Shown here piece after piece: positions 25,438 to 35,498 of a stretch of DNA of 40,463 nucleotides. This DNA is from an uncultured Thiotrichaceae bacterium (GTDB lineage Bacteria; Pseudomonadota; Gammaproteobacteria; Thiotrichales; Thiotrichaceae). The position numbers and the translations under genes were made by a program. Position 1 is the stretch's first letter. Every line of letters starts with the position of its first letter. The notes beneath the pieces were generated by a model. The model had not been told where the DNA came from. It ran no database searches and saw only the letters and a list, made by a program, of their open reading frames with translations. The DNA is taken from the NCBI GenBank assembly GCA_937925855.1, contig CALAMO010000051.1, forward strand, positions 1 to 40,463. Direction: 5' to 3'.

Positions 25438-26340
25438 TTGAAGACCTCTTTCGATCTGCTGCAACTGCTAGCACAAATCCTGACCATACTCGCGCCCGCT
25501 GCTATTTTAGCGACTATTGGCCTCGTGTGGGCGAAAAAAGGGCCGGAATTTCCGGTTAAATTTGTCACTACGCTGACGTTGAATGTGGGCATGCCTGCGC
25601 TATTGTTCTCCACTTTAGCGAGCAGCAAAATTGAGCTAGATGCCGTGTGGGAAATCGCACTGGCGACGCTGCTGGTGCATCTGGTATTTACTGCGGCGGC
25701 GATTGCGCTGCTGCGCCAGGCGCAAAAAGACTGGCGGCTGTGTATTGCCTTGGTGGTGGGGAATACGGGGAATCTGGGGCTGCCGGTTTGTTTCTTTGCC
25801 TATGGTGAGGTGGGTTTGGCCTACGCCATGGTGTTCTTCTCGTTCCAATGCCTGTTATTATTTGGCTTGGGTGACATGGTGCTGGCGGGGCGTTTTAATC
25901 TGTCAGCGGTGGTGCGTTCGCCTATTTTACACGCGATCTGGCTCGGTATGTTGGTGCAGTATCTGGCGCTGCCGCTGCCAAAATTTGTGTTGGATACCAC
26001 GGCACTGCTGGGACAGCTCGTGGTGCCAGTGATGCTGATTACGCTGGGCGTGAGTTTGGCCGGAATGTCGGTTAAGAATTTACCGGAAACACTGAAGTGG
26101 TCGCTGATTCGGACGGGGTTGGCGCTGCTGGTCGGCTTTGCCGTGGTTGAGCTGGTCGGGTTGGAAGGCGTGGCGCGTGGGATTTTGCTTATTGAAACTA
26201 TGGTACCGGTGGCGGTGTTTAATTTTCTGATGGCCATTCGGCACGGGCGCGATAGCGCTGAGGTTTCTGGTTTGATCCTGGTGACGCACCTGGGCGCAAT
26301 TATTTACCTGCCTATCTTACTGGGATTTTTGTTGGTTTAG
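25438..26340 (+). CDS. AEC-family transporter (auxin efflux carrier type)
   Basis: A 300-residue inner-membrane carrier with about ten hydrophobic segments. The N-terminal half has LAPAAILATIGLVWAKKG and LTLNVGMPALLFSTLA, with the conserved N-x-x-x-P helix break. The second half has QLVVPVMLITLGVSLAGM and IETMVPVAVFNFLMA, both typical of bacterial AEC proteins that carry malate, malonate or other organic acids. The substrate is unknown. The start is a TTG at 25438; no better in-frame start is seen. It is divergent from the class IV aminotransferase across 159 bp, with a perfect 8-bp hairpin in the leader. Confidence 0.88.
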   Translation: MKTSFDLLQLLAQILTILAPAAILATIGLVWAKKGPEFPVKFVTTLTLNVGMPALLFSTLASSKIELDAVWEIALATLLVHLVFTAAAIALLRQAQKDWRLCIALVVGNTGNLGLPVCFFAYGEVGLAYAMVFFSFQCLLLFGLGDMVLAGRFNLSAVVRSPILHAIWLGMLVQYLALPLPKFVLDTTALLGQLVVPVMLITLGVSLAGMSVKNLPETLKWSLIRTGLALLVGFAVVELVGLEGVARGILLIETMVPVAVFNFLMAIRHGRDSAEVSGLILVTHLGAIIYLPILLGFLLV

Positions 26341-26439
26341 GCGATTGCAATTGCCGAAGACCCTGTACCAGCGGTGGGGCATAAATATGGGGTCTACCTA
26401 TAATAGACGAGTCCGCAGACTGATGCACAAGGAGCAATG

Positions 26440-27207
26440 ATGAAATACTTACGACGCTGTTTATTGATTTACGCCTGCTTGTTCACAGCGCACGTTAATG
26501 CAGAGAGCCGGGCGGTTCTGAGCTACCTGAATGCAAAAAATGCCAGTGAGGCCACGATTGCTAAGCAATTAAAGTCCGCTGGCGCTATTTCCGATGTGAT
26601 GGCGATTATTAATGATAATTTCCGACTGGAAACTGATCTGGTTTTTGTGTTTGGGGCTGACGATGGGCCGCTGTACGATCCCACTCTCAGCGAGATCTGG
26701 ATTCCCTACGCCTTTCTCGAAGAGGTTAAAGAGCGCTTTGTGGGCGCTAATTATGCGGCCAGCGGCGTGAGCGCTGATGATGCTACGATGGATTCCCTGC
26801 TGCACACGCTGTTCCATGAGCTGGCGCATGCCTTAATTGATCAGTATCAACTGCCGGTCATTGGTAAGGAGGAAGACGCCGCTGATGCGCTGGCCACGGT
26901 GCTGTTGATTCGCTATTTTGATCAGGGGCAGGAGCTGGCGATCAGTGCGGCTGACCTATTCGATCTGGAAAGTGAGGAGAGTGAGGACACGCTGACCGCA
27001 GAAAATTTCTGGGGCGAGCATAGTTTGGATTCACAGCGCTACTTCAGCACGCTGTGTCATGTTTATGGCAGTGCGCCGCAGCAGTACAGCGATTTATTAA
27101 AAGAGAGCGAGTTTTCTGCAGATCGGGCCGAGGGCTGTATTGAAGAATATGAGTCGTTACGGGCCAGCTGGTTGGAGCTGTTGGCGCCACACATGAGAAC
27201 GCACTGA
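26440..27207 (+). CDS. Secreted putative metallopeptidase, DUF4344 type
   Basis: The 255-residue product starts with a signal peptide (MKYLRRCLLIYACLFTAHVNA) likely cleaved before ESRA. A zincin motif HELAH (126-130 from this start) is followed by QYQLPVIGKEEDAADALA, where an acidic residue probably completes the metal site. This pairing is the hallmark of DUF4344, a family annotated as putative metallopeptidase without a known substrate. The rest is rich in Glu, Asp and Ser. I prefer the second ATG (26440) because AAGGAG lies 5 nt upstream; 26437 is only 2 nt from it. TATAAT at 26399-26404 is a possible -10, without a good -35. Confidence 0.85.
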   Translation: MKYLRRCLLIYACLFTAHVNAESRAVLSYLNAKNASEATIAKQLKSAGAISDVMAIINDNFRLETDLVFVFGADDGPLYDPTLSEIWIPYAFLEEVKERFVGANYAASGVSADDATMDSLLHTLFHELAHALIDQYQLPVIGKEEDAADALATVLLIRYFDQGQELAISAADLFDLESEESEDTLTAENFWGEHSLDSQRYFSTLCHVYGSAPQQYSDLLKESEFSADRAEGCIEEYESLRASWLELLAPHMRTH

Positions 27208-27267
27208 CTGAGTGGCATGCGCCGCTGTGATTCAGGTGATGCCATAGCTGCCATAGATTAGATTAAC

Positions 27268-27300
27268 GGGATTGATGGGATTGATGGGATTGATGGGATT
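27268..27300 (+). repeat. 9-bp tandem repeat GGGATTGAT before the dehydrogenase gene
   Basis: Three exact copies of GGGATTGAT and a partial fourth end just before the ribosome-binding site AAAGGGAG of the dehydrogenase gene (ATG 27317). Copy number could vary by slippage and shift the distance between promoter and start. The stretch is readable as Met-Gly-Leu repeats only if a TTG/ATG further upstream were the start, which I consider less likely. Confidence 0.9.
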
Positions 27301-27316
27301 AAAGGGAGCGTACACA

Positions 27317-28228
27317 ATGACAGATAAACGCCGTATCGGTCTGATTGGTGCTGGTCTGATGGGACATGGCATTGGTAAAAATATTCTGCAACACGGCTAT
27401 GCGCTCAGCGTGCTGGCGCATAAAAACCGAGAGCCGATTGATCATTTAGTCAGTCTGGGGGCGCAGGAGGTGGCTTCAGCGACAGCGGTGGCTGCAGCAT
27501 CAGATATTGTGATTTTATGCGTCACCGGCAGCCCGCAGGTGGAAGCGGTGACCCTGGGCGTAAACGGTTTACTGGCAGGTATACAGCCTGGCATGGTGCT
27601 GGTGGATTGTTCTACCGCTGAGCCAGCGTCCACTGCCAAAGTCGCGGCTGCGGTCACCGCCGCCGGGGGGCGCTTTATCGATGCACCGATGGTGCGCACG
27701 CCAAAGGAAGCTGAAGCGGGCAAGCTGGCGCTGATGACGGGTGGGGATAAGGCTACACTAGAAGAAATTCGCCCTGTCTTGACGTGCTTTGCGGATACGT
27801 TGATTTATGCTGGTGGGGTGGGTGCCGCCCACAAGCTTAAATTAATCAATAACTTTATCGGCCTGGGTGCTGCGGCAGTGGCGGCTGAGGGCATTGCCGC
27901 AGCGGCGAACGGCGGGGTGGAAATGCAGGCGCTGCGTGATGTGGTCATGGCTGGTGGTTCTAACTCAGTGATGTTTGAGCGGCTGATGACCGTGCTGCTG
28001 GAAGGCGATGAGTCGGTATTTAAGTTTGCGATTAACAATGCGCAGAAAGACCTGCGTTATTACACCACGATGACGCAGGAAGCCCCTGTGACGTCGTTTA
28101 TCGCAGAGAGTGTACACCAGACTTATGTGCTGGCGGGTAACTTGGGCTATGGCGAACGCTATGTGCCGAAGCTGGTGGATATGCTGGCGCAGATCAACCC
28201 GCCCACCGCCGAGGCAGAAACGCCATGA
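27317..28228 (+). CDS. NAD(P)-dependent beta-hydroxyacid dehydrogenase
   Basis: A 303-residue member of the 3-hydroxyisobutyrate/tartronate-semialdehyde reductase/6-phosphogluconate dehydrogenase-like family. The Rossmann loop IGLIGAGLMGHGIGKN is at 7-22. The substrate motif is DCSTAEPASTAKVAA (STAEP variant of the STxxP loop), and the catalytic lysine lies in AAHKLKLINNFIGLG. The exact hydroxyacid is not determinable. The ATG at 27317 has a strong AAAGGGAG site. Its stop overlaps the ATGATG start of the next gene (HAD hydrolase) by 4 nt, so the two are a coupled pair. Confidence 0.9.
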   Translation: MTDKRRIGLIGAGLMGHGIGKNILQHGYALSVLAHKNREPIDHLVSLGAQEVASATAVAAASDIVILCVTGSPQVEAVTLGVNGLLAGIQPGMVLVDCSTAEPASTAKVAAAVTAAGGRFIDAPMVRTPKEAEAGKLALMTGGDKATLEEIRPVLTCFADTLIYAGGVGAAHKLKLINNFIGLGAAAVAAEGIAAAANGGVEMQALRDVVMAGGSNSVMFERLMTVLLEGDESVFKFAINNAQKDLRYYTTMTQEAPVTSFIAESVHQTYVLAGNLGYGERYVPKLVDMLAQINPPTAEAETP

Positions 28229-28863
28229 TGCAATGGCAGGCGGAGTGGCAGTGTGCATTATTTGATTTGGACGGGACATTGGTGGCGAGTGAGCAGCTGA
28301 ATTGTCAGGCTTACCTTGATCTGATTCCCGAAATCACGGATACGCTGGACGTGCTGATTGCGCGCTATGAGGGCCAGAAGTTCGCGCATACGCTGCGTGA
28401 TATCGAGCGGCGCTATCAGGTGCGTCTGCCGGACGATTTTGAAGGACAATATCGCCAGCATTTGCAGGGCCTGTTTGCGTCCGAGTTGTTGCCGGTTGCG
28501 GGCGTGCCTGAATTATTGCGTGTCCTGCCGGTGCCGTGCGGTGTGGCCTCTAATGCGCCGGAGCAGAAGATTCAGCAGGCGCTAAAGGTAACGGGGCTTG
28601 CTCCGCATTTTGGCGAGAATGTGTTCAGTGCATATACGGTCAATGCCTGGAAGCCAGCGCCAGATTTATTCCTGCATGCGGCGGCGCAGATGGGTTTTGC
28701 AGCGGAGCAGTGTGTGGTATTTGAAGACAGTGCGCCCGGTGTGGCGGCGGCACAGGCCGCTGGGATGGCGGTGATTCACTATCAGCCGCAGGGTGAGCGT
28801 GTCAGCCGAGCGGGTTATGAGTGTATACAGAATATGCATACGCTGGTGCGTGCCTTGAGTTAA
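28225..28863 (+). CDS. HAD-family phosphatase (beta-phosphoglucomutase/YieH-like)
   Basis: A 212-residue haloacid dehalogenase-type hydrolase. Motif I is LFDLDGTLV (12-20, nucleophile Asp14 and acid Asp16). Motif II is around GVASNAPEQKI, motif III is Lys in NAWKPAPDLFLHAA, and motif IV is VVFEDSAPGVAAAQAAGM. The helical cap lies between motifs I and II. This arrangement (subclass IA) suits small phosphorylated metabolites, and YieH (6-phosphogluconate phosphatase) is the nearest type I can suggest. Coupling to the upstream dehydrogenase suggests a shared metabolic role. Confidence 0.88.
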   Translation: MMQWQAEWQCALFDLDGTLVASEQLNCQAYLDLIPEITDTLDVLIARYEGQKFAHTLRDIERRYQVRLPDDFEGQYRQHLQGLFASELLPVAGVPELLRVLPVPCGVASNAPEQKIQQALKVTGLAPHFGENVFSAYTVNAWKPAPDLFLHAAAQMGFAAEQCVVFEDSAPGVAAAQAAGMAVIHYQPQGERVSRAGYECIQNMHTLVRALS

Positions 28864-28888
28864 CGCTGAGGCGGTCAGGTATTTTAGA

Positions 28889-29200
28889 CTAAACCTCCAG
28901 GTCAAAGACCAGAATACCTGCCAGACCGCCCTCAGCGGCGGCTACCAGTTGTTGGCCTATTCGTTGATGCTGTGCATCGGCGAGATAGGCCGTGCGGGCA
29001 GCAGCATCGGCGAGGTCGAGCACAAAGCCACCATTGAAGCCCTTGTCCATGCCAGCTTCAACCGTGACATTGGCCCCGGCCACATAATTTAGCCAACCGG
29101 GTAGGTGATGGTGTAGCGCGTGGATGGCCGCATACAACTCAGCGCGCTGTTGGAGGGTGACGCTGTCTTTGAAGCGAATAAAAACACAGTGTTTAATCAT
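28889..29200 (-). CDS. Dabb-domain stress-responsive protein
   Basis: A 103-residue ferredoxin-like alpha/beta-barrel dimer (Dabb) protein. Landmarks are the start MIKHCVFIRFKD, a central helix with LYAAIHALHHHLPGWLNYVAG, seen as LYAAIHALHHHLPGW, FNGGFVLDLADAAARTAYL, and HQRIGQQLVAAAEGG. Functions in the family range from stress response to small-molecule cyclisation, so no specific role is claimed. I use the ATG at 29200 because family members begin with MIKH; an upstream ATG adds three residues. It converges with the HAD gene and is divergent from mreB. Confidence 0.87.
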   Translation of the reverse strand: MIKHCVFIRFKDSVTLQQRAELYAAIHALHHHLPGWLNYVAGANVTVEAGMDKGFNGGFVLDLADAAARTAYLADAQHQRIGQQLVAAAEGGLAGILVFDLEV

Positions 29201-29209
29201 AATGCGCAA

Positions 29210-30572
<1,363 letters not shown>

Positions 30573-30597
30573 GCCTAATTACGCAGTCTGAGTCATG

Positions 30598-30621
30598 GCA
30601 TGGAGCGAACACACTCCATGC
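30598..30621 (+). other. Stem-loop between mreB and mreC
   Basis: GCATGGAG pairs perfectly with CTCCATGC around an 8-nt loop, 25 bp after the mreB stop. The following bases are A-rich, not T-rich. It may protect the mreB 3' end after processing or attenuate read-through. Confidence 0.65.
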
Positions 30622-30729
30622 ATTACAGATAAAAAATAAGTACGCATGCAAATTCGCCGGGAATTTGAGCGCCATCAGTTGCTGGTGGAGCCAGCCTGTT
30701 TGGCTGAACGGGGGTGTGCGGCTTAGTTA

Positions 30730-30747
30730 AAGTAGGTGTTGCTACTT
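30730..30747 (+). other. Stem-loop at the mreC ribosome-binding region
   Basis: AAGTAG pairs with CTACTT across a 6-nt loop, ending 2 nt before the mreC ATG. The only purine-rich, SD-like bases (AGTAGG) lie in its left arm, so folding would hide them. This could limit mreC translation. Confidence 0.5.
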
Positions 30748-30749
30748 AA

Positions 30750-31790
30750 ATGTTAAAAGCGGAGCGCTTGCAACGAATACAGGACCGGGAGACGGTGATC
30801 TACGATATAGATCACCACGCTACGCCCGGCCTGTCCTTCCGCTTTATTGTGCTGGCCTTATTGGCGCTGACGCTGGTGGCGATGGATCACCGTGATTCGC
30901 CAGTGACTGCGCCGGTGCGTACCGTATTCTCTATTATCGCTTATCCGCTTCAGCTGGTGGTGGATGCCCCGTTTCGCGTCTATAACCTGACGGAGGGGTT
31001 TTTCGGGGATCAGCGGCGCCTATCACAAGAGAACGCCAAACTGCGCGAGCAGCTGCGTTTGTTTAGCGTAAAATACCGCGATATGAAAATCCTCGAACAG
31101 CAGAATGAGCGCCTGCGTGAACTGCTGAAAGCCGATAAGCGCCCAAACTATACCTTTAGCATGGCCTCTATTTTATCAGCCTCAGATGATCGTGGGCAGA
31201 GCGTGGTCACGCTGAATAAGGGGAGCCGCGACGGCGTGTTTGTCAAGCAGGTGGTCGTGGCTGAGGGTGGCAGTATTTTCGGGCAGGTGATTGACGTGAC
31301 GCCGTTTGGCGCGCAGGTGATGCTGATTACCGATATTCAGCATGCGCTGCCGGTGCGTAATCGCCGAACGGGTGAGCGGGCTTTGGCTAGCGGCACCGGT
31401 CAGCCGGGTCTAATGGAGCTGAAAAGCATTGTTGCTACGGGCGAGGTACGCGATGGTGATGTTTTTATTAGCTCTGGGCTGGATGGTCTATTTCCGGCTG
31501 ATTTTCCGGTGGCAAAAGTCTTACCTAGCGGGGTGAAGTATGTGCCGGGCGATCCATTTGCTAATATTAAAGCGCAGCCCATGGTGAATTTTGAAAACAC
31601 CCGTGAAGTATTGTTGTTGTGGCGTAATCTGGAGCCAGAGGCGATGATGGCTCCGCCTGAGCAGGCCACCGAGCAAGACGCTAACAACAACTCTGTTGAT
31701 GTCGATAAACGTGTGCCGGGCAGTCGCAGTCGCAGTCGCAGTCGCTCACAAGCCGTGCCGTCTATGGCTGCGCCATTGGATACGGTCTAA
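30750..31790 (+). CDS. mreC: Rod shape-determining protein MreC
   Basis: MreC is a bitopic inner-membrane scaffold of the elongasome whose periplasmic beta-barrels touch PBP2. The 346-residue product has a cytoplasmic N-terminus, a membrane helix at about 31-46 (FIVLALLALTLVAM), a coiled coil (about 90-128, QENAKLREQLRLF and QQNERLRELLKAD), and the beta-domain with VTLNKGSRDGVFVKQVVV and ISSGLDGLFPADFPVAKV. The C-terminal 45 residues are low complexity, including an SRSRSRSRS tract encoded by a hexanucleotide repeat. Stop and mreD start overlap (TAATG). Confidence 0.95.
   Translation: MLKAERLQRIQDRETVIYDIDHHATPGLSFRFIVLALLALTLVAMDHRDSPVTAPVRTVFSIIAYPLQLVVDAPFRVYNLTEGFFGDQRRLSQENAKLREQLRLFSVKYRDMKILEQQNERLRELLKADKRPNYTFSMASILSASDDRGQSVVTLNKGSRDGVFVKQVVVAEGGSIFGQVIDVTPFGAQVMLITDIQHALPVRNRRTGERALASGTGQPGLMELKSIVATGEVRDGDVFISSGLDGLFPADFPVAKVLPSGVKYVPGDPFANIKAQPMVNFENTREVLLLWRNLEPEAMMAPPEQATEQDANNNSVDVDKRVPGSRSRSRSRSQAVPSMAAPLDTV
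31722..31745 (+). repeat. Hexanucleotide repeat (AGTCGC x4) in mreC
   Basis: Four exact AGTCGC units encode alternating Ser-Arg near the C-terminus of MreC. Slippage would add or remove Ser-Arg pairs without a frameshift. Confidence 0.95.
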
Positions 31791-32278
31791 TGCCTGATAG
31801 TCTACCGCGCTTCACGGGTGCCATCTGGGTCACGATGCTGATTGCGGTGCTGATGAATAATCTGCCGCTGACTGCAGAGTGGGCTGTCTGGAAGCCTGAT
31901 TGGGTGGCACTGGCGCTGATTCACTGCGGACTAACGATTCGCCAGAAAAGCAGCTTGTTAATGGCCTTTTTCATGGGTCTGTTGACTGATGCATTGTCCA
32001 GCTCACTGATGGGGCAGTTCGCCTTTGGCTATGTGCTCGTCATGTACTTTTCAGTGCGGCTGGGTTTGCGCATGACGCCGGAAGCGTTTATTCAGCAGAT
32101 TGCACTGGTCTTTATTGTGGTGGGTGTGTTTTTACTGCTTAATCTGTGGATGCGCGGGGTCACGGGCTATGTGAATGAGGGCTTGTCGTATTGGGCACCG
32201 TTGCTGAGCAGCATGCTAGTCTGGCCGTTTTATCATTGGTTCTTGGGCTTCTTTTATGTGCAGCGCAAGGCCGCCTGA
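31790..32278 (+). CDS. mreD: Rod shape-determining protein MreD
   Basis: MreD is a polytopic inner-membrane protein of the MreBCD complex. The 162-residue product has about five hydrophobic segments, with the family landmarks WKPDWVALALIHCGL, FMGLLTDALSSSLMGQFAFGYV, seen as FMGLLTDALSSSLMG, and the helix LVFIVVGVFLLLNLWM. It overlaps mreC by one base. Length and hydropathy match gammaproteobacterial MreD. Confidence 0.93.
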   Translation: MPDSLPRFTGAIWVTMLIAVLMNNLPLTAEWAVWKPDWVALALIHCGLTIRQKSSLLMAFFMGLLTDALSSSLMGQFAFGYVLVMYFSVRLGLRMTPEAFIQQIALVFIVVGVFLLLNLWMRGVTGYVNEGLSYWAPLLSSMLVWPFYHWFLGFFYVQRKAA

Positions 32279-32404
32279 GAGAAACATTCAGCATGTTCCC
32301 TACTGCTTATTGTCCCGGTCGCTTGAGTTCTGCTACTGTTGCCACCACTTAATTAAATCCTTTTAATGGCAGTCACAGCACTGACCAAGGTGCAGGAGCG
32401 TTTC

Positions 32405-33391
32405 ATGACCATAAGCAACACCACCGGGCCGGAGCAAGGCGCAGGCAATAAGATGCCCGATGTGGCAAGTCAGCCTTATGCGGGGGCCAAAGGTGCGCTG
32501 AATTGGGTGGGGATGAGCGAGATTCAAATTCCGGTGTTTGTGCTCAATAATCGGGGGGAGAAAATTCAGACGCTGGCTCATGTGCAGGCTTATGTGAATT
32601 TAACCAACCCAGAAGATAAGGGCATTCACATGTCGCGTCTGTTCCTGGCGCTGGATGAGATGTTGGCCTTACATGAACTGACGCCCGCCTTATTGCAGCG
32701 GATGGTCGAGCGCTTCGTTGAATCACAGCATGGCCTGAGCGATGCGGCCTTCCTGCAATGCCGGTTTGATTATTTTGAAAAGCGGCCTTCGCTCAAAAGT
32801 GACAATGCAGGCTGGCGCAGCTATCCGGTGAAATTAACCGCTATCCAACGTGCGGAGACCTTTAGTGCGGAAATTGCGCTGGATATTCCGTATTCTTCGA
32901 CCTGTCCCTGTTCGGCGGCGCTGGCGCGCCAGCTGATTCAAGAGGGCTTTCGCGCTACCTTCGGTGCGCTGGACGCGGTGGAGACGGACGCGGTCTATCG
33001 TTGGTTGGGCACCCCAGAAGGTATTCGTGCGACGCCGCACAGCCAGCGCAGTATGGCCCAGGTCAAGATTAAGCCTGCCCATATCGATGAAAGCCTGCCG
33101 CTCACCGCGCTGATTGATCGGGTTGAGGATGCGTTACAGACGCCGGTGCAGTCCGTTGTGAAGCGGGAGGATGAGCAGGAATTTGCCCGCTTGAATGCCG
33201 CTAATCTGATGTTCTGTGAAGATGCGGCCCGCCGCTTGTTGAATGCGCTTTCGAATAGCGCTGAGATTGCGGATTTTTGGGTGCGGGTTAATCATCTGGA
33301 GAGTCTGCACGCGCATGACGCCGTGGCGGTCGTGGTTAAGGGCGTAGTGGGTGGTTATAGCGATGCTCCTGGCGAGTTCATCAGCAGCTGA
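32405..33391 (+). CDS. folE2: GTP cyclohydrolase FolE2 (type IB)
   Basis: FolE2 makes dihydroneopterin triphosphate from GTP for folate synthesis, a metal-flexible alternative to zinc-dependent FolE. From the ATG at 32405 (AGGAG 7 nt upstream) it has 328 residues. An ATG 13 codons upstream has no such site. Landmarks are the start region LNWVGMSEIQIPVFV, DKGIHMSRLF (71-80), and the active-site cysteine loop SSTCPCSAALARQL (164-177, Cys167/Cys169). PHSQRSMAQVKI and NHLESLHAHDAVAVV follow. All are typical of COG1469. It starts 127 bp after mreD. No canonical Zur operator is visible upstream. Confidence 0.94.
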   Translation: MTISNTTGPEQGAGNKMPDVASQPYAGAKGALNWVGMSEIQIPVFVLNNRGEKIQTLAHVQAYVNLTNPEDKGIHMSRLFLALDEMLALHELTPALLQRMVERFVESQHGLSDAAFLQCRFDYFEKRPSLKSDNAGWRSYPVKLTAIQRAETFSAEIALDIPYSSTCPCSAALARQLIQEGFRATFGALDAVETDAVYRWLGTPEGIRATPHSQRSMAQVKIKPAHIDESLPLTALIDRVEDALQTPVQSVVKREDEQEFARLNAANLMFCEDAARRLLNALSNSAEIADFWVRVNHLESLHAHDAVAVVVKGVVGGYSDAPGEFISS

Positions 33392-33398
33392 TCCCGAA

Positions 33399-35498
33399 CT
33401 AGTGGGCGGTGCTCGCCATACCTGCAAAGCGTTTGCGAGCCCAAGTCTGCATAATGCGGTCTGTTACCATTGCCAGCAGCGCCATGGATAAACCGGCAAT
33501 TAAACCGGCTCCGGTATCGGCTGCACTCAGTGACAAATACACCTGTTGCCCCAGCCCGGTGGTGCCGACCAGCGCGGCAATCACCAGCATGGCGAAGGCA
33601 TACATCACCGTCTGATTCAGGCCTACCATAATCGTAGGCAATGCGAGCGGCACTTTAATCTGCCAGAAGATTTGCCACGGGGTGGCGCCCTGTTCTGTGG
33701 CGACTTCCAGCAGCTCTGGCGATACTTGGCGCAGGCCGTTTTCGGTATAACGCACCGCGGGCACAAAGGCGTAGGCGATAATTGCCAGCAGGGCGGTAAA
33801 CTCACCGATCTGAAAGAACATGAGCACCGGGATCAGGAAGACAAATAGCGGAATCGTTTGGAAGGTATCGGCAATAGGGCGAATCACCGCCGAGGCGCGT
33901 TCGCGCGTGGCTGCCCAAACGCCGAGTGCCGATCCCAGCAGGAATGAGAGGATGACGGCTGCGCCACAGAGGTAGATCGACAGCATGGCGCGTTCCCACA
34001 TGCCGGTAACGAGAATAAATGTCAGCGCCAATCCGGTGAAGACCGCCGTTGCTAGATTACCGGCCTGCCAGGCGAGCAATATAATCGCCGTGCCGAATAC
34101 TAACCATGGCATGCCGGTCAAACCGAAGTACAGTAGGTAAGCCAGTGCAGCCAGCAGTAGCCCTTTGCGCCAGCCGCTACGCCAACTCAAGCCGAGTGCC
34201 AGCACGCCGCAAGCGATGGCATAGCTCCAGCGCATCAGTTGAGTGAAGTCAAAGCCCCAAGTGAAGGGCAGGATGGCCTGCGAAAAACCAATCCTGAGCG
34301 GGAGCAAATAATAATAAAACAGCGTATTTTTAATCGCGGTGAGCGCGTTGCCGTAGGCGACTACGATGCCTTCCAGCCGGGTATCAAGCCAAGTCGCGAC
34401 TGCTTTGGCCCAGGCCGGGTCAGTGATGCTGGGGTCAAAGCCACTGAGTTTAAACGCAGCGCACAACAGCAGCAAACCGCCGCCGCAGTACCCGATGCGC
34501 CCAGCCAGCAGCGGCGTGCGTTGGGTGCTGTCCTTACTGGCATAGGCCGCTGAAATACGGTCAATCACGACGGCGAGCAGTACGATAACGAAACCAGCGA
34601 GCAAGCTCTCGCCAAAGCGGGCTTTACGCATCGTGCTTAACACTTCCCAGCCAATATCATCAAACCCACCAATGACTGAGGCGATAATGACCATGCTCAG
34701 TGCGGCCATAATCGTCTGGTTAATGCCGACTTTAATTTGGGTCATGGCGGCGGGTAATTCAACCCAGAATAACTTCTGCCAAGCGGAAGAGCCTGCGAAG
34801 GTCGCGGCTTCTTTAATTTCGCCGGGAATGCGGCTCAGGCCGAGGTGCACATTACGCACCATGGGTGGGCAGGCATAAATCGCACTGGCAATCAGCCCAA
34901 CCACCGGGCCGAAGCCAAACAGCACCAGCAGCGGAATCAGGTAGGCAAACGTCGGCATGGTCTGCATCACATCCAGCGCCGGTGGCACTAGGCGCGCGCC
35001 TATTTTAGTCCGCTGTGCGGCAATGCCAATCAGCAGGCCCAATAGCAGCGACAGGGGCACCGCAATCCCGACCAGTGCGAGGGTATTCATCGCCTGTCGC
35101 CAGTAACCGGACAGGGCGATATATAATAAGGCGAGCAAACAGATAACCGCGAGTTTCGGCCCGGAAGCATGGAAGGCTAGGAGTAGCACCGCCAGCACTA
35201 ACACCGGCCACGGCAGCCACTGCAATACATCGCGCAGCGCCAGCATCGGCCATTCCAGCGTAGCGCTGAGTATGCGGGTCGTCGGCTTTAGCGCGGGTGC
35301 CAGCGCATCCATGGCCGCATTAATCCAATCGGCCAAGGGGAGTAGCCAGTCCACAGGCCAAGCTTTAAGCCAGGGCAGGACACTCATGAAAAAGGGCAGG
35401 GCAAGCGCCAGAGCGAGTAAGCCCAGCCAGGGGAGCGCCTGTGGGGGTAGGCTGCGCCGTGTTCCGCGTGCTGTTGGTGGGGTGGGCGGCTTTGCCAT
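33399..35498 (-). CDS. proW: Glycine betaine/proline ABC transporter permease, double-domain
   Basis: A 699-residue permease holding two binding-protein-dependent transport domains in one chain. The first (about 140-345) includes ALDVMQTMPTFAYLIPLLVLF and its EAA-like loop EIKEAATFAGSSAWQKLFWVELP, seen as EIKEAATFAGSSAWQKL. The second (about 500-695) includes ADTFQTIPLFVFLIPVL and ELLEVATEQGATPWQIFWQ. Each half carries the DV/DTFQTxP and EAA elements, so one molecule may replace the usual ProW homodimer. Membrane segments are numerous. It directly follows proV (the stop and start are adjacent), in the operon proX-proV-proW. Substrate class follows from ProV and ProX. Confidence 0.93.
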   Translation of the reverse strand: MAKPPTPPTARGTRRSLPPQALPWLGLLALALALPFFMSVLPWLKAWPVDWLLPLADWINAAMDALAPALKPTTRILSATLEWPMLALRDVLQWLPWPVLVLAVLLLAFHASGPKLAVICLLALLYIALSGYWRQAMNTLALVGIAVPLSLLLGLLIGIAAQRTKIGARLVPPALDVMQTMPTFAYLIPLLVLFGFGPVVGLIASAIYACPPMVRNVHLGLSRIPGEIKEAATFAGSSAWQKLFWVELPAAMTQIKVGINQTIMAALSMVIIASVIGGFDDIGWEVLSTMRKARFGESLLAGFVIVLLAVVIDRISAAYASKDSTQRTPLLAGRIGYCGGGLLLLCAAFKLSGFDPSITDPAWAKAVATWLDTRLEGIVVAYGNALTAIKNTLFYYYLLPLRIGFSQAILPFTWGFDFTQLMRWSYAIACGVLALGLSWRSGWRKGLLLAALAYLLYFGLTGMPWLVFGTAIILLAWQAGNLATAVFTGLALTFILVTGMWERAMLSIYLCGAAVILSFLLGSALGVWAATRERASAVIRPIADTFQTIPLFVFLIPVLMFFQIGEFTALLAIIAYAFVPAVRYTENGLRQVSPELLEVATEQGATPWQIFWQIKVPLALPTIMVGLNQTVMYAFAMLVIAALVGTTGLGQQVYLSLSAADTGAGLIAGLSMALLAMVTDRIMQTWARKRFAGMASTAH

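Noticed and set aside
32279-32404. Possible Zur operator upstream of folE2
   Set aside because: FolE2 is often zinc-regulated, but no symmetrical AT-rich Zur-like palindrome is visible in the interval.
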